From Molossus alvarezi (taxonomy: Eukaryota > Chordata > Mammalia > Chiroptera > Molossidae), in assembly GCA_037176705.1 (NCBI GenBank), contig CM073889.1, positions 101,697,890-101,761,889 of the forward strand: a stretch of 64,000 nucleotides of DNA, written 5' to 3'. The notes beneath the pieces were generated by a model, which ran no database searches, was not told where the DNA came from, and saw nothing but the letters and a program-made list of their open reading frames with translations. Positions within the stretch are counted from its first letter, which is position 1, and each line of letters begins with the position of its first letter. The position numbers and the translations under genes are program-made. Shown here piece after piece: positions 12,036-23,818 of the stretch.

Positions 12036-12281
12036 AAGCACTGCTTGGGCCCATGCAGCGTAATTCAGTGGTTGAGCATTGACCCATGCACCAAGAGGTC
12101 GCTGGTTCGATTCCCAGTCAGGGCACATGCCCAGGTTGTGGGCCAAATCCCCAGTGGGGGGCATGCAGGAGGTGGCCAATCGATGTTCTCTCTCATCGTT
12201 TTTCTACCTCTCTCTCCCTGTCCCTTCCTCTCTCTCTAAAAATCAATTTAAAAAAAATTTTTTTTTAAAGCACTGCTTGGG
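12036..12281 (+). repeat. VES SINE with perfect 14-bp target-site duplication
   Basis: The element proper spans 12050-12267. It is flanked by identical 'AAGCACTGCTTGGG' copies at 12036-12049 and 12268-12281. The head is slightly altered ('CCCATGCAGCGTAATTCAGT') but the B-box 'GGTTCGATTCCC' is intact. The exact duplication suggests a relatively recent insertion. Confidence 0.96.
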
Positions 12282-13379
12282 ATGAAGGAGGTGCTGCTAA
12301 CCAAGTAAAACATTAAGTGAGATACCAACAAGAGTCTACAGGAAGAAATCTTGGGATTATAAATTCATCAGGCCCTTTGCCAAACCCAAGACAACATCTG
12401 ATAAATGCACACAGGTCATCCAGACAACCCTGCACAGACCACCAGGCCTTCCAAGGAGCAGGACCTCCTCTCCTGCACCTTCCCAGGCTGCATGAGCCCG
12501 AGTTCCACACATAGTTTCGGGTAGGACTCAGGGCCACACTCCTTCAAATCCGAGTGTCGGGGACACATCAGTGCTCAATACATCCTTTCCGTGGCTCCGC
12601 TAGTCACTGTGAACGGGAACTGCAGGACAGGCCGCAGTGAGACACCTCCCTTCAGGAGGACGTTTCTGCCTGGACTTTTCGTGTTTCTCAGCAGAGGGAA
12701 GCTGAAGCTCCTGCCAGGCTGTAAAAATCAGGCTGGCCCCGGAGCGACCTACTTTCAGACGTCTTTAAAAGTTTGAAGAGCAGCAATCCCCTCAGGATCA
12801 TCCCCCAAAGTGAGGTGTTTAAATAAAAAATGCTGATGAGAAGAACTTTAAAAATGCATTTCATTCATCATAAAAAGTGTGTTTTTCCATTAGTTTTTTT
12901 TTTTTAAGTGTATGCTAACGACAACATAATCTCTAAAAAGATTATCCAACCAGCTTTACCCCAAATCATAACAGACTGGAATCCAATGTACCTCTGCCAG
13001 TCCCCGAAAATATTTCTGCAAATGAGGAAGAAAATGTCACTTGCAGGGTACTGAGGCATATCAGGGGGAAAAATGGATGATTCTCCATTAGGTGGTGTTT
13101 GAGAAACAGAGAAGTCATTCTAATTAAATCTGCAAACTTGTTGCAACATTGGCCTCCACTGGTGCCTGTGACATTGATGGAAGAAACCATTTACCAAAAA
13201 CCGATACACTTCAAAACACTGTGTGTGGTTCTCTTCCTTCAAAAAAAAAACAAAACAAAAACTTTTTCTTTTGTAAATGAAAGGAACAGCCCTTCCCACT
13301 ACACAAATTACTATACCACATCCCTAGAAGGTAGAAAAGGTGACATAAGACAGATCAGTTTAATTATGATTTATTAAAG
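12282..13379. other. Gene-free stretch, no recognised repeat
   Basis: About 1.1 kb. It holds a short poly-T (about 12894-12905) and an A-rich run (about 13242-13262). Small overlapping frames on both strands are not convincing genes. Confidence 0.45.
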
Positions 13380-13469
13380 GCAAATTATATAGCACGTACA
13401 CCTTCATATTCTACCTTCACTCAGTCTAACCGTAGCAGGTAGATGAGCCCAGTATCACGAAATACGTAT

Positions 13470-13600
13470 GCCAGACCCAAACCTGGAGACCTTAGTCCAA
13501 GCCCCTTGTTTTAGACAAGGGAAAGCAGAAGCCCAGAGAGGTGAGGTCACCAGCCCAAGGTCACACAGCCAGTGGATGGCAGGGTCTATCCAGCCAGTGA
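13470..13600 (-). repeat. MIR SINE (antisense)
   Basis: 'AGAAGCCCAGAGAGGTGAGG' followed by 'CAGCCCAAGGTCACACAGCC' is the reverse complement of the MIR core. It is moderately well preserved. Confidence 0.88.
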
Positions 13601-14640
13601 AGCAACGGGCATCACAACACAAACAGCAGGCAGGAAAGAAACAGGGCGCGGGGCGCAGGGCCACGCTCGCCACCCTGTGCCCACAAGTGTTCGGTGAAAA
13701 CGCACAAACACCAGTAAACCAGCCAGCCCTGGCAGTTCGGGACAAACATTTTTAAATTCTGTGCTTTCACCAAGGGCTGTTAAATCTGAATGAACTCAGC
13801 CATTAGACTCAACCTGTATTTTTACGGGATCTCTTTAAATGTTTTTCTATGTGACTCATAGACTCTCAAAACTGAAGGGGACATTATAAAAGTCTAATTC
13901 ATCTGAGCGGAAACAAACAGCATACATAGCTAGGCTTATTTAGACACAGAAAACAGCAGGAAGGACAGAGGATGAAATGTCTGCAGCTACTTCTGGGGAG
14001 GGTATGAGGAGAGAAAGAGATGGGGCAGACTTTTCACTTCATTCAAGCCTGTCCTGCCCCCACCCCAAAGAACAACATGTTTTACTACCCTCCCTGGCCC
14101 CTGATCATCATCATTTCACAGGGTTCCACTGGGGGCCACCATCACGTCTCCTACGCCGTAGGAGGGGAGCGACAGCTTACCAACACGGTTCCCACTTCGA
14201 CCTGGCCCTAATGAATCCCGAAATCCCTACGTCCAGCCGGAATGCCTTCTTAGGCTCTAGAACTCTATGTCCCAAGCAGGTAGATGCCACCTCTCAACCC
14301 AACATGCCCCTAACAGAACTCACCCTCCCCCCCCCCATACTCTGTTCCTCCTGCAAAGTGTCCAAATCAGCACCCTGGGCATCATCCCCAGGCCCTTCCC
14401 TTCGCCTGCCACACCCCGGGCATCTGCAGCTCTTCCTGGAACCTCTCTCAAGGCCGCTTTCTCCTCTTCAGCACTGCTGCTCTCTCCTGAGCCCCTGAAC
14501 GGCCAGAGTGTCGTCCTGATTAGCAGCTCTGCTTCTAGGACCTAGTACCGCAACCTCCGAGCCACCGCCTCAGGCCCCTGGGCCCACTCACTACACCGAG
14601 CAGATGCAGTTCCTTCACTGGTCACTCAGTCTTCACCGAG
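13601..14640. other. Gene-free stretch containing a 173-codon frame
   Basis: About 1 kb of C-rich sequence. A plus-strand frame at 13977-14498 is the longest here, but its product is low-complexity (Ser, Pro, Leu, His-rich) with no domain, and a second frame overlaps it. I treat both as chance frames in C-rich DNA. Confidence 0.45.
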
Positions 14641-14730
14641 CAACGTGTGTCAGGCGCTGTTCTGGGTGCTGAGGATACTGCTGTCAACCAGACAGACGCC
14701 CCCATGCTCACGGACCTTACATTCTAGTGA
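14641..14730 (+). repeat. Ancient mammalian repeat fragment
   Basis: 'GTCAGGCGCTGTTCTGGGTG' followed by 'GGACCTTACATTCTAGTG' matches a widespread old mammalian repeat often found with L2/MIR. The subfamily is not assigned. Confidence 0.6.
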
Positions 14731-14799
14731 AAAAATAGGAACTAAGATTCATTCATTCGGCTTCAGGCAGACCCCAGACATTCAAGGGAGCACACAGGC

Positions 14800-15215
14800 C
14801 TTTCCTGGTCCCAGTGCCAACCTCACCCACTGCACTGTTCCCACCTGTTGCACCCCAACCCCGTCTGCCCAGACGTTCTGGACTGTTGCCAGTCCCCTGA
14901 ACGCACGCTCCTTCCTCGTGCTCTGTACCACTGTTCTCACTGCCCAGAACCCTGCACTGTTCTGCCTAGTTTCCTCGTCCGCCAAGTCTCTGTTGAAGTG
15001 TCACCTCCTCCAGGAAGCCCTCCTCAGGCGATTCATCCAGATACCGTCGTCAGCATCCCCACACAGGCCTGTCACAGCACTCTGCACACAGTCCTGTTTA
15101 TGGATGTAGTCTCCCCACAGGACCAGAAGCTTCTCTGTAAAGAGGCTCTATTCTACCTCGCACATTTCGCTGTGCCTGGCACAGTCACCGACCCCTTACA
15201 CAGGAAATGGTAAGT
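14800..15215 (+). repeat. L2 LINE 3' remnant
   Basis: 'CTCTGTTGAAGTGTCACCTC' then 'CTCCAGGAAGCCCTCCTCAG' matches the conserved L2 segment normally reading 'caaatgtcacctcctcagagaagccttccc'. Later 'TGTGCCTGGCACAGTCACCG' corresponds to the L2 end. It is broken by substitutions and small gaps. Confidence 0.75.
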
Positions 15216-15452
15216 GCTCTGCTTTCGAAGTAACGAGGCTGCCACGTCCTAGGATCCTGTGAGGTTGACAAGAGGCGGAAATGGTCACCAGCACTGACAG
15301 ATGTGAAAAATGGGGCAGAGGCCACAGCCCAGAACCCAAGATGAAAACTGACAACTGTACACCCAACTGTCCCCCGCACACCTCTCCTTCAGCCGCTTTC
15401 CGATATACGGAACACACAAGGCCCAGCCTGTGCCCGTAAAAAGCTCCCGTCA

Positions 15453-15731
15453 ATGCCCTGGCTGGTTTGTTCAGTGGTTAGAGCATTGGCCTGCAGACCA
15501 ATGAGTCTCAGGTTCGATTCTGGTTAAGGGCACATACCTGGGTTACAGTTCATCCCCGGCCCTGGTCAGGGTCCTGCGGGAGGCAACCAGTCAATGTGTC
15601 CCTCTCACGTCGATGTTTCTCTCTCTCTCTCCCTCACTCTCCTTCCCTTCCACTCTATCTGAAGGTAAATAGAAAAATATCCTCAGGTGAGGATTTAAAA
15701 AGAAATACATAAAAATAAATAATAAATAAAT
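15453..15731 (+). repeat. VES SINE, long-tail class, with duplication
   Basis: Head 'GCCCTGGCTGGTTTGTTCAG', B-box 'GGTTCGATTCTGG', tail 'ATCCTCAGGTGAGGATTT' and a long A-rich 'AAATAAATAA' end. Flanks 'AAAAGCTCCCGTCA' (15439-15452) and 'AAGAGCTCCCATCA' (15732-15745) are a target-site duplication with two differences. Confidence 0.95.
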
Positions 15732-15745
15732 AAGAGCTCCCATCA

Positions 15746-16463
15746 TTAGCAAGCATGTGCATCAGATTTTAGGGTTAAAGTTTCAAGTTCTGCTTTCTCG
15801 ATTCCTTTCTCTGTCTCCCTGGATGCCTGCCTTAGATGCTGTCTCTTAGGAATAAGCGTCTGGTCTTTCCCGGGATGTGATCCAGAGAGACAGTGGCTTC
15901 CTCCTTACTCCAGGGTTCAGTTTCGGTGTTGCCGCCTTGTTCTTGCTAATCCTATTACCTCCACCCACCATGCCTCCACACACAGTACAAACAGCTCCGA
16001 AAAATAAACGTGACGAGGTGTCCTAGCTCAGGATGTCCTAATATCAGCATGAGTCTGGTATTCCAAGGACAAAGAATTCAAATCACACTATGTACCACTA
16101 TAAATTCTTCCTGGGGACAGTGGGTTCTTTCCCAATTGTGTGATCAACCAGGAGAAGATATCACCTTGAAGAAGCCACTGAGGTGTTCGGGTCTCAGCCC
16201 TCTCATGAAACGGTCTAAATTCCAAAGATCATGATTCAAAGAATATGATGCTAAAATCCTATTATCAAGCCTCCCAGGATATTGCTGGGTTTTGACATCA
16301 GATCTGGTTTTGCATACAAGCTCCATGGTTGGGTGACCTCATATGCTGTCATTTTATATGCAAATCACACTTGGGACCTCCAACACATTTATTTAATTGG
16401 CATGACAGACTATGCAGAAAAAAACGCTTGGTTCTAGTAAAAATTCAATATATGTTTCCCTTC
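15746..16463. other. Gene-free stretch, no recognised repeat
   Basis: About 0.7 kb without a recognised feature. Confidence 0.45.
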
Positions 16464-16724
16464 TAAAACCCTGATTTGTTCTAACAGTCCGAGGAATACA
16501 GTAGACCCAGAAACATGGAAGTAGGGCACAGACTGACATCCCTCAGAAGAGGGGGTGGGGGGGTGGGAAGAGATAAACCACAGAACTTATATGCATGTAT
16601 GCATGACCAATGGACATGGACAACTAAGCCGGGGACGGGGCAGGGGTGGGGTGGGGAGGGGGGGTGCCAATGGGGTAAAAAAGGTAAAATATCTGTAACA
16701 AAAAAATAAAACCCTGATTTGTTC
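16464..16724 (+). mobile_element. 5'-truncated L1/HAL1 3' tail with perfect 18-bp duplication
   Basis: The inserted sequence is 16482-16706, about 225 bp of LINE 3' UTR. It has 'AACTTATATGCATG..', 'GACCAATGGACATGGACAAC', a G-rich polypurine tract and an 'ATCTGTAACAAAAAAA' end. It is bounded by two identical 18-bp copies of 'TAAAACCCTGATTTGTTC' (16464-16481 and 16707-16724). The site fits the TT/AAAA preference of L1 endonuclease. The 3' UTR resembles those at 39.1 and 56.1 kb in this window. Confidence 0.95.
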
Positions 16725-18689
16725 AAAGCCTGAACAGAGCTAGGACTGCATCATCTCAGAGGACTCTGTTTGAGCATCTGGAATACACAGTTTTCAAGGG
16801 ATAGGAGGGAAATCAGCTCTCTGATCATCCCAGTGATCTGCCCAGTTCCTTTAAGGAAGGGTCCACCCTAAATCCTGCCAACCCCTGGGTTCCAGCTTCT
16901 TCAGCCTACCTTCCAGCTCCAGGGATACACAAGGCCAGCAACCCGAGCCTGTGTCCCAGGGGAACACCCACCTAGCCCAGAGCCTCCCTTGCCTCTGGTC
17001 TAGGATAGCTAGGGTACTGAGTGGTAATGAAGCATTATGAAAACAGAGTGCTGAGTCATCACGAGGAGGAAATCCTCTCCAGACAACTCCTCAGCCGAAA
17101 ACCAATACATTCTGCAGCAGCTCGATCTGCAGGCCCTCACAGAAAGCACAGTGTGCCAATGCCCTGCCCCAGTCCAGCTCCCATGGCTCCTGATGAGGGC
17201 AGGCAGTTCCTAGAAGCCAACTGCCAGTCAGACATCACCAGCTGCTTCACAGAATGTCAGAGGCTTCCTTGGGTGTTTCAGGGCTTGACCCACAGGGAGG
17301 GCACTCCCTGATGGAGTCTGGGCAGAACGTTCTGGGGCGATGAGTTTGGATTAAGAAACTAAAAGCATCCCTCCTATATTAAGACAGATGAAGGAGACAG
17401 ATATTCTAGTAAGTGAGGTGATTCCAAAGGACTACTTGTTTGGTGATTTTTAGTCCAGAATTTAGTAAAACCTCTAAGCACTGAGGCCATAAGGGTGCTT
17501 AAAAAGCATGCCCTACAAGACTGACAAGCCTGCCCAGGTAAGAACCGCAACAGAACACAGGTGCTCTGTTCACAAAGCCACCCACAGGTCCAATCGGTGG
17601 GAAAAACCTCCCTGAGATGTTTTATTAAGGCTGGTTTATATTTTGATTTTAAAACTTTGAAAAGTTAAAACTATTTCCTAAGTTCTGACATTGGGGTTCT
17701 TAAAACCTACCTGGAGTGAGTGATGAGACTATGACTGCATACCAGTTGTTCATCAAAAGGAGTACTCTGCAGAACTAAAAACAGGATGGATGACCACCAC
17801 GCTGGACAGCAACTCGTGCCCCTCGTTAATCCAGTCGGAGGTTCTGGGCTCCACCCTTGGACAAGTAGCAACTGGAGTTGATTTCCTCAACGAAAACTCC
17901 AGGAAACCAAAGTAAAGTCTCCACTAGTGGCACGTTAGTGTGGGCCTGAAAGTGGTTCTCATTGTCCTGGCTGCAAAGCAAGTCATCTGAGTTCCTGATT
18001 AGGTCTTTCACAAGAATATCAATTTCCTGTGGCACAAATTAATCACCTGAGTTCAATTCCAGCTTACCCAAAAGGATAACATGGCACACTTGTATTTTGT
18101 ACACTCTCATTTTAGCAAGAGTTATGCTCACCTTGAACGTTTGGAAGATTAAAATTAAGATGTCTTGTATAAGGCACAAGAATATTGTGCTCTAAGGTCT
18201 CACTTCAAAATAGTAACTTCAAGCTAGGGGGACCCTGTGCACAATGACAGATGTCATCTGAACAGTAATGTAGGACTTAGAATATGACACTCCTGATAGA
18301 CAGAGTATATCCTAGCAACTTGTGAGCACAGCACCATGAAACCTAGGAGAAATATTTTCTTTAAAAAATAGCCCCAGGTCGGCCTGGGAGTGAGGACTTG
18401 AGCAAAGCCTGTGTCCAAGAGTGCAGGGTCCTTGCCCCCCTAACCCTGGGGCCTCGGAGCACCTCTCCGTCACCATCTGTTACTTTAGTCATCAGGATGT
18501 ACTTGATGAGCTGGGAAAGCAAGATGTCCATGAGGCCCAGGACCCTGTTTGAACCCCAACAAGGGCAGTTAGCCGTCCTCGGCTCTGTAGATCCACAGGA
18601 GCCTTCTGAGTCACGCCCAGGGCTCCACAGGTGTGTGCTTGCTCACAAAGCCTTCCTTATTTACGTAAAACACTCCACATTCATTCAAT
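16725..18689. other. Gene-free stretch; one weak exon-like frame
   Basis: About 2 kb without a named repeat. A minus-strand frame at 17826-18035 follows an AG-like acceptor ('TGCCACAG' on the minus strand at about 18027-18034) and looks moderately protein-like. It has no clear splice donor and I recognise no family. It is discussed as a finding, not called as a gene. Confidence 0.4.
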
Positions 18690-18866
18690 TGCCGGTCAAG
18701 GGCACATGCCTGGGTTGCAGGTTTGATCCCCAGCCCCGGTCGGGGTTGTACGGGAGACAACAAGTCGATGTGTCTCTCTCACATCAATGTTTCTTTCTCT
18801 CCCTCTCTTCCACTCTATCTAAAAAGTCAACAGAAAATATCCTTGGGTGAGGATTAACAAGAAAAA
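18690..18866 (+). repeat. VES SINE, 5'-truncated, long-tail class
   Basis: Starts within the head at 'GCCGGTCAAGGGCACATGCC' and keeps the B-box-like 'GGTTTGATCCCC', CT stretch and tail 'TATCCTTGGGTGAGGATTAA'. Confidence 0.93.
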
Positions 18867-18879
18867 AGGGACAACTTTG

Positions 18880-19010
18880 CACAGTGACAGATGGTTACTA
18901 AAATTGGTGTGGTGATCACATTATAAAGTATATAAACATCAAATCACTATATTGTACACCTGAAACTAATATAATATTGTATGCCAACTATATTTAAATA
19001 AAAGAGAAAA
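18880..19010 (+). repeat. L1 3' UTR end fragment
   Basis: 'ATTGTACACCTGAAACTAAT' followed by 'GCCAACTATATTTAAATAAA' is a characteristic end of mammalian L1 3' UTRs. It lies directly 3' of the VES element, which probably inserted near it. Confidence 0.85.
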
Positions 19011-20064
19011 AGAAAGGAGGGATAAGGCACTGGGACTTTTACTTCTTATTCTAGAGATCTCTACATTGTTGGAATTTTTACAAGAGCCTATCAGTTCTCT
19101 GAAAGTTTTTAAAGCTTACCAAAAATGTCAGCCAGACCCATGACCGCATAACACTGAGGTCACGAGTCTCCTCTTTTGTACACTACATTTAGCTTTTATT
19201 TTTAAAAGTCCACACAGTTCATGGATTGGTAAAGGTAAGTCTAAGCCCACAGCTTACTGCGGAGGGGCAGGTAGAGTTTCAGAGGTAATGTCACCTTGCA
19301 GCCAAAAGAGCTTGGGCCGAGTCCTGGGGCATCTCAGTACCTTGCTTCTAGTCTACAGAAACACACGAGTTTGAGTTCACGTTTGTATCTATTATCTGGA
19401 AGCACCATGAGGGTATTTAATAAAGTATGCTTAACCGGTAAAAATGCTGAGTAATAATCCATGAGCTTGTTCAACAAGTACTTCTAATTGGGACAGGCCA
19501 CCCTGAGGTGGAGTGACTAGAATTAGTCACTGGGCTTTCTCAATGCCAAGGACTGTTCAAGGTCAGGGGAGGGTGCTGAAGCTGCCTTTAAAGTCAGGTA
19601 GACCCTCGCCTGTCCAAGGCATTTCTACTACAGCCCCGCCTGACATCGGCTGCTGTGCCGCAGACTTGGGTTTACAAGGCCAGATTCCAAAGTCTGGGTG
19701 CCTTCCTGGTACTTGGCCTGCAACACAACAAAGAGGTATCAGAACAGACTGAAAAGCTCTGTTGTGGATCCCAATTTCAACTCTTCTTCCAGTGGTTTGA
19801 ACTCACAGACTAACCTGCAAAATGAAAGTTTAAAAAAGCCTTGTTTATATGAATTAATCTATATAAAGTTTCTGGGAGATGCTCCATGAACAGTATTTGC
19901 AATCACTCCAGGTAGTTAGTAATCAAGTAGCACAAACAATGAGACCTCATTTCATGTAAGTGGGGTGAACTAAGAGTTACCTTTTCCATGATATATGCCT
20001 TTAACTAAAATACAGCTCTTTAGTAGTAGAGCTTAATACAACTTGAACCAGTGTTCTTACCACT
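19011..20064. other. Gene-free stretch, no recognised repeat
   Basis: About 1 kb without a recognised feature. Confidence 0.45.
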
Positions 20065-20065
20065 C

Positions 20066-20153
20066 TTTTTGTTTGTTTGTTTGTTTGTTTGTTAATCCTC
20101 ACCCAAGGATATTTTTCCACTGCTTTTTTAGATAGAGAGGAAAGGAAGGAGGA

Positions 20154-20184
<31 letters not shown>

Positions 20185-20334
20185 GAAAGACATCGCTTTG
20201 AGAGAGAGACACATCAATTGGCTGCCTCCCGCATGACCCGAACCAGAGTCAAACCTACAAGCCAAGTATGTGCACTTGACTGGAAATTGAACCCAAGACC
20301 CTTCGGTTCGAGGGCTGAACAAAATTGGCCAGGG
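20066..20334 (-). repeat. VES SINE (antisense) with expanded simple repeats
   Basis: On the plus strand it starts with an expanded (GTTT)n run where the A tail is expected, then 'AATCCTCACCCAAGGATA', then a GA-rich stretch containing (ACAG)n, and ends with the head 'AAATTGGCCAGGG'. Both the tail and the CT stretch have therefore become microsatellites. Confidence 0.93.
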
Positions 20335-20459
20335 TTTACCATTGTCTTTTAAAATATGACCCATATTAGGGCAAGACTTAAAAGAACTGCAAGTGCTTAT
20401 ATTAAACCAGCTACATATTTTGGTAATCCCCGAATAAAAGATTTCTTTCATCTCACCCT

Positions 20460-20700
20460 CAATGTTTGAGTTAAGTCTTCCTAATGTTTGTACACCCACT
20501 ACTGCTTCTAACCACCTTCCAGCAATGTATCTACCTGCTAATGAGAAGCCTGACTGCTCCCAGATTAATCAGAGGAGCGTCATTAAGTGGCTTTGCCCAG
20601 TTCTCCTAATAAGCACAATGAGTGGTTGCACTCCATTTCCTGTATCAGAGCAAATGCAAAAGGGAAGAGGAAAAAGCTAATTGTGTTTGCCTAAGACTCA
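20460..20700. promoter_or_regulatory. Candidate conserved non-coding element
   Basis: A repeat-free stretch with several homeodomain-style cores ('GATTAATCAG', 'GTCATTAAGTGG', 'CCTAATAAGC', 'GCTAATTGTG') and no coding capacity. This is the composition typical of intronic developmental enhancers. Conservation cannot be tested from one sequence, so this is a hypothesis only. Confidence 0.25.
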
Positions 20701-21250
20701 GCAGTGTTTTTTCTCACAGATCACAGAGGTAACCTCTGAGCAGTTTGTGAGAACCAGGAATGTCTGAGCACTGAAGAGAATGCCAGAAACCGCTACAAAC
20801 TAAGATACAAAAACCCCTTTACGATATAGGAAAAATCGTGGTGTCATGAAAGATGACTTCGGGGAAGTTTAAAGTCTTTTCAAAGGTAACTTCGAGTCCT
20901 TTAAAAGGTCAAGAGGGTGAACTAGAAGAGCTCTCTTAGGCTCAGGAGAAAGATGGCATCGCTGTGGTCACGCAGTGAGGCTCCAGTGGGGTCCGTGCCT
21001 TTTCTGGGACCACAGCCAATGGCAGAGGCTTCAGATTGTTCCAGTCCAAAGTAAGATCTCAAGTAACCAAAATCCAACTACCCAGAACCAGTCTACTGGA
21101 GTCCAGAAGAAATATGGATAAAAAAAAAAATTCATATTTAAAATCAACTTCTGGGCACATTTTGAGTAGCACAATCTCCAGTACCTTTTCTTCCCTTTTA
21201 AATACTTTATTTTTGGAGCAATTTTAGGTTCCCAGCAAAACAGGTGGGTA
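20701..21250. other. Gene-free stretch, no recognised repeat
   Basis: About 0.55 kb. It holds a run of ten A at 21121-21130 and no other feature I recognise. Confidence 0.4.
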
Positions 21251-21253
21251 CTA

Positions 21254-21400
21254 GACTTCATGGGGGATCACTGCTCTGTAAATTATATACAGGTCTAATC
21301 ACTGTGTTGTACACTTGAAAGTAATATAATATTGAATGTCAACTATAGTTGGAAAAAATTAAATTAAAAATTAAAATTGAATTGAGTAGAAAATACAGAG
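21254..21400 (+). repeat. L1 3' UTR end fragment
   Basis: 'GTGTTGTACACTTGAAAGTA' then 'TGAATGTCAACTATAGTTGG' matches the same L1 3' end type as at 18.9 kb. It is followed by A/T-rich tail remnants. Confidence 0.8.
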
Positions 21401-21419
21401 TTCCCATGTGCCCCCTGGC

Positions 21420-22020
21420 CCTACATATGCACAGCCTCCCCCACTAACAATATCATACTCAAGAGTGGTACATTGAATAAAGTGTCCGTGTAGGTTCATC
21501 AATTGTAGCAGCACTTGAAGTCCCTAGTTTACATAATGGTTTACTCTTGGTGTTTCACACTTCAAAGGTTTTGACAAATGTATGTTGATGTGTATCCATC
21601 ATGGAATCTTACAGAATCAGAATCATTCCCTAAAAAATCTCATGCCGCTCCTATCATCCCTCCCTCCATGCTAACCCCAACAACCACTGATCTTTGTACA
21701 GTCTCCATAGTTTTGCATTTCCAGAATGTCCTATGGTTATAATCACTCAGCAAGTAGCCTTTTCAGATCGGCTTCTTTCACTCAGTAATATGCACTTAAA
21801 TTTCCTCCATATCTTTTCATGGCTTGATAGCTCATTTCTTTTTAGTGCTGAATAATATTCCACAGTGTATCCATTCACCTACTGAAGAACATCTTGGCTG
21901 CTCCCAACTTTGGGTGATTGTGAATAAAGCTGCTATAACATTCATGTGCAGGTTTTTGTGGACATACGTATAGTAAAATTTGCTATTTCCTGATGCAACC
22001 CACATTCCAAGAAATCATCT
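21420..22020 (-). repeat. L1M LINE fragment (antisense)
   Basis: 'TAGCTCATTTCTTTTTAGTG' then 'CTGAATAATATTCCACAGTG' and 'AACATCTTGGCTGCTCCCAA' are the reverse complement of the conserved 3' part of L1 ORF2 and 3' UTR. It is interrupted on the right by the VES element at 22.0 kb. Confidence 0.9.
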
Positions 22021-22228
22021 TTATTATTATTATTGATTTTAGAGAGAGAAGAAGGGAGAGGAAGAGAGAGATAGAAACATTGATGAGAGAGAAACATCGA
22101 TCGGCTGTCTCCTATACGTCCCCCACTAGGGATCGAGCCTGCAACCCAGGCATGTGTCCTGACCCGGAATCTAACCAGCGACCTCTTGGTCCATGGGATG
22201 ATGTTCAACCGAGTCACACCGGCCAGGC
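22021..22228 (-). repeat. VES SINE (antisense), short-tail class
   Basis: Inserted at the end of the antisense L1M. The head reads 'GAGTCACACCGGCCAGGC' at its right end. Flanks 'CCAAGAAATCATCTTTAT' and 'CAAAGAAATTGACTTTAA' form a diverged duplication. Confidence 0.94.
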
Positions 22229-22384
22229 AAAGAAATTGACTTTAACTCTACTTACTTAGGTACATAAAAGTATAAAAGTAGCCCAATATATTCTAGGAAA
22301 AGTTCCAACAGTACATCTAGCTATATAGCAAGCATTTCCCTTTTGATGATAGCCAAAAGCTAGAAGTCAACCTTGACACCTTTC

Positions 22385-23110
22385 CCCATTACCTCCCCCA
22401 CCCCAGCCACCACCAAGCCTGTCACTTCTACCCAAGTCCAAGCCTGTGTCATCTTTCACCGAAGCCACAACAATTCCTTATAACTGATCTCCATCTCAGT
22501 TCCTGTGCTCCAAACCATTAGCCACAACGTAGCCAGAATGATTCATTAAATCTTCATTGAACTGTGTCACTCCCCTCTGTAAAGTCCAACTACTGATTTC
22601 CTTTGAATATAGGATGGAATCCAAAATTCTTATCTCACCAGAAGCTCCTCTGTGACCCTGGCCTATTGCCCTAACCTCATCTCAAGCTCCCTCCCCTATT
22701 ATTAACAACGCTCCTGCCCCTCTGACCTTTCTTACAGCTCTTCCAACCCTGCAAGCTCTTTCCTGCCTCTGGGCCTTTGCACGGGCTTTTCCCTCTGCTT
22801 GAAATAGACTTTTCTCCCTAATTCCAATTAACCCTTTCCCCTCATTTGCGTCTTCTCAACTTCCACTTTCTCAAAGATGTCACCCCTGACTGCGAATCTA
22901 CAATAGGTGCCCCATTATTCCTGTGCCAGTCTGATCTGTGCCACTACAGCACCCATCCAACTGGTGCTACATTTACCTGTGTAGGTACTTAGCGTTTGCC
23001 CCTCCCTCTAGTCCAGAAGCGATCTGAGGGCAGAAACTATGTCCGTTTTGCTTACAAATGTATGCCCAGTGCCTGGTATACACACGTCAATGATGGTGAA
23101 ATGAAAGAAC
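22385..23110 (+). repeat. L2 LINE 3' remnant, about 0.7 kb
   Basis: The most complete L2 copy here. Recognisable blocks in order are 'CCTCTGGGCCTTTGCACGGG', 'AGATGTCACCCCTGACTGCG', 'TCTGAGGGCAGAAACTATGT' and 'ATGCCCAGTGCCTGGTATAC'. These follow the usual L2 3' end order. The reading frame is destroyed. Confidence 0.88.
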
Positions 23111-23818
23111 TCATTGAACAAACAAGAAACTTGGGTTCCTTCCCAACTCTCAATCTGAACTCACTAGAACTCTACAGTAAAACTTCGGAGGTTTTACTAT
23201 ATATAATGAAAGCATTTCCCACAACTAAATGCGTGTATGTTCACAGGCGGAAAAAGAGGATAGCAGGAACCTATCTAATGTGGAAAGGGGCACACAAAGC
23301 CCTTTCCCTGGGAACACGGGTTGGTCAGGGATCAGCAAGACACGCGCTCAGTCATCGTAAGCAAGCTGCTTTAGTCTGGACATAAGGTCTTACTGGGGCC
23401 ACGTGTCTAAAGCAGAAAGTGTCTGGCGTATCAAAGATACTCAAATATTTATGGCACACACACAAAAAAGGATGGGGAGACAGATCCCTGGATCTCCCAA
23501 CATGGATATGCGATGATCTTCCAGACCCTGAACCAATTCCGCACTTTCCTACACCCAGGGTGGGCAGGTGGGCCCCGACTCCCTATTTTTATACAGATAT
23601 TTAGACTTTTCACCTCCCTTTCTACCTCCTTGGCAAAGCCATTTCTGATGGTCAGGATTCACAGTCACATCTCTCTTCGTGTGCATTCCTAACTCTTACG
23701 GTATGTATTGTTCGTGTATTAAAACCTAACCATGTGATGCCTTTGTCCATGGACAATCCCAGCATCCTGTGATACACAAAGTGCCTGGGAAGACCCCTCA
23801 AGATCATCTGATCCAAGA
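23111..23818. other. Gene-free stretch, no recognised repeat
   Basis: About 0.7 kb. The open frame at 22996-23385 straddles the L2 end and is not a gene. Confidence 0.45.

Noticed and set aside
13977..14498. 173-codon plus-strand frame
   Set aside because: Low-complexity C-rich DNA, no domain, and second frames overlap it.
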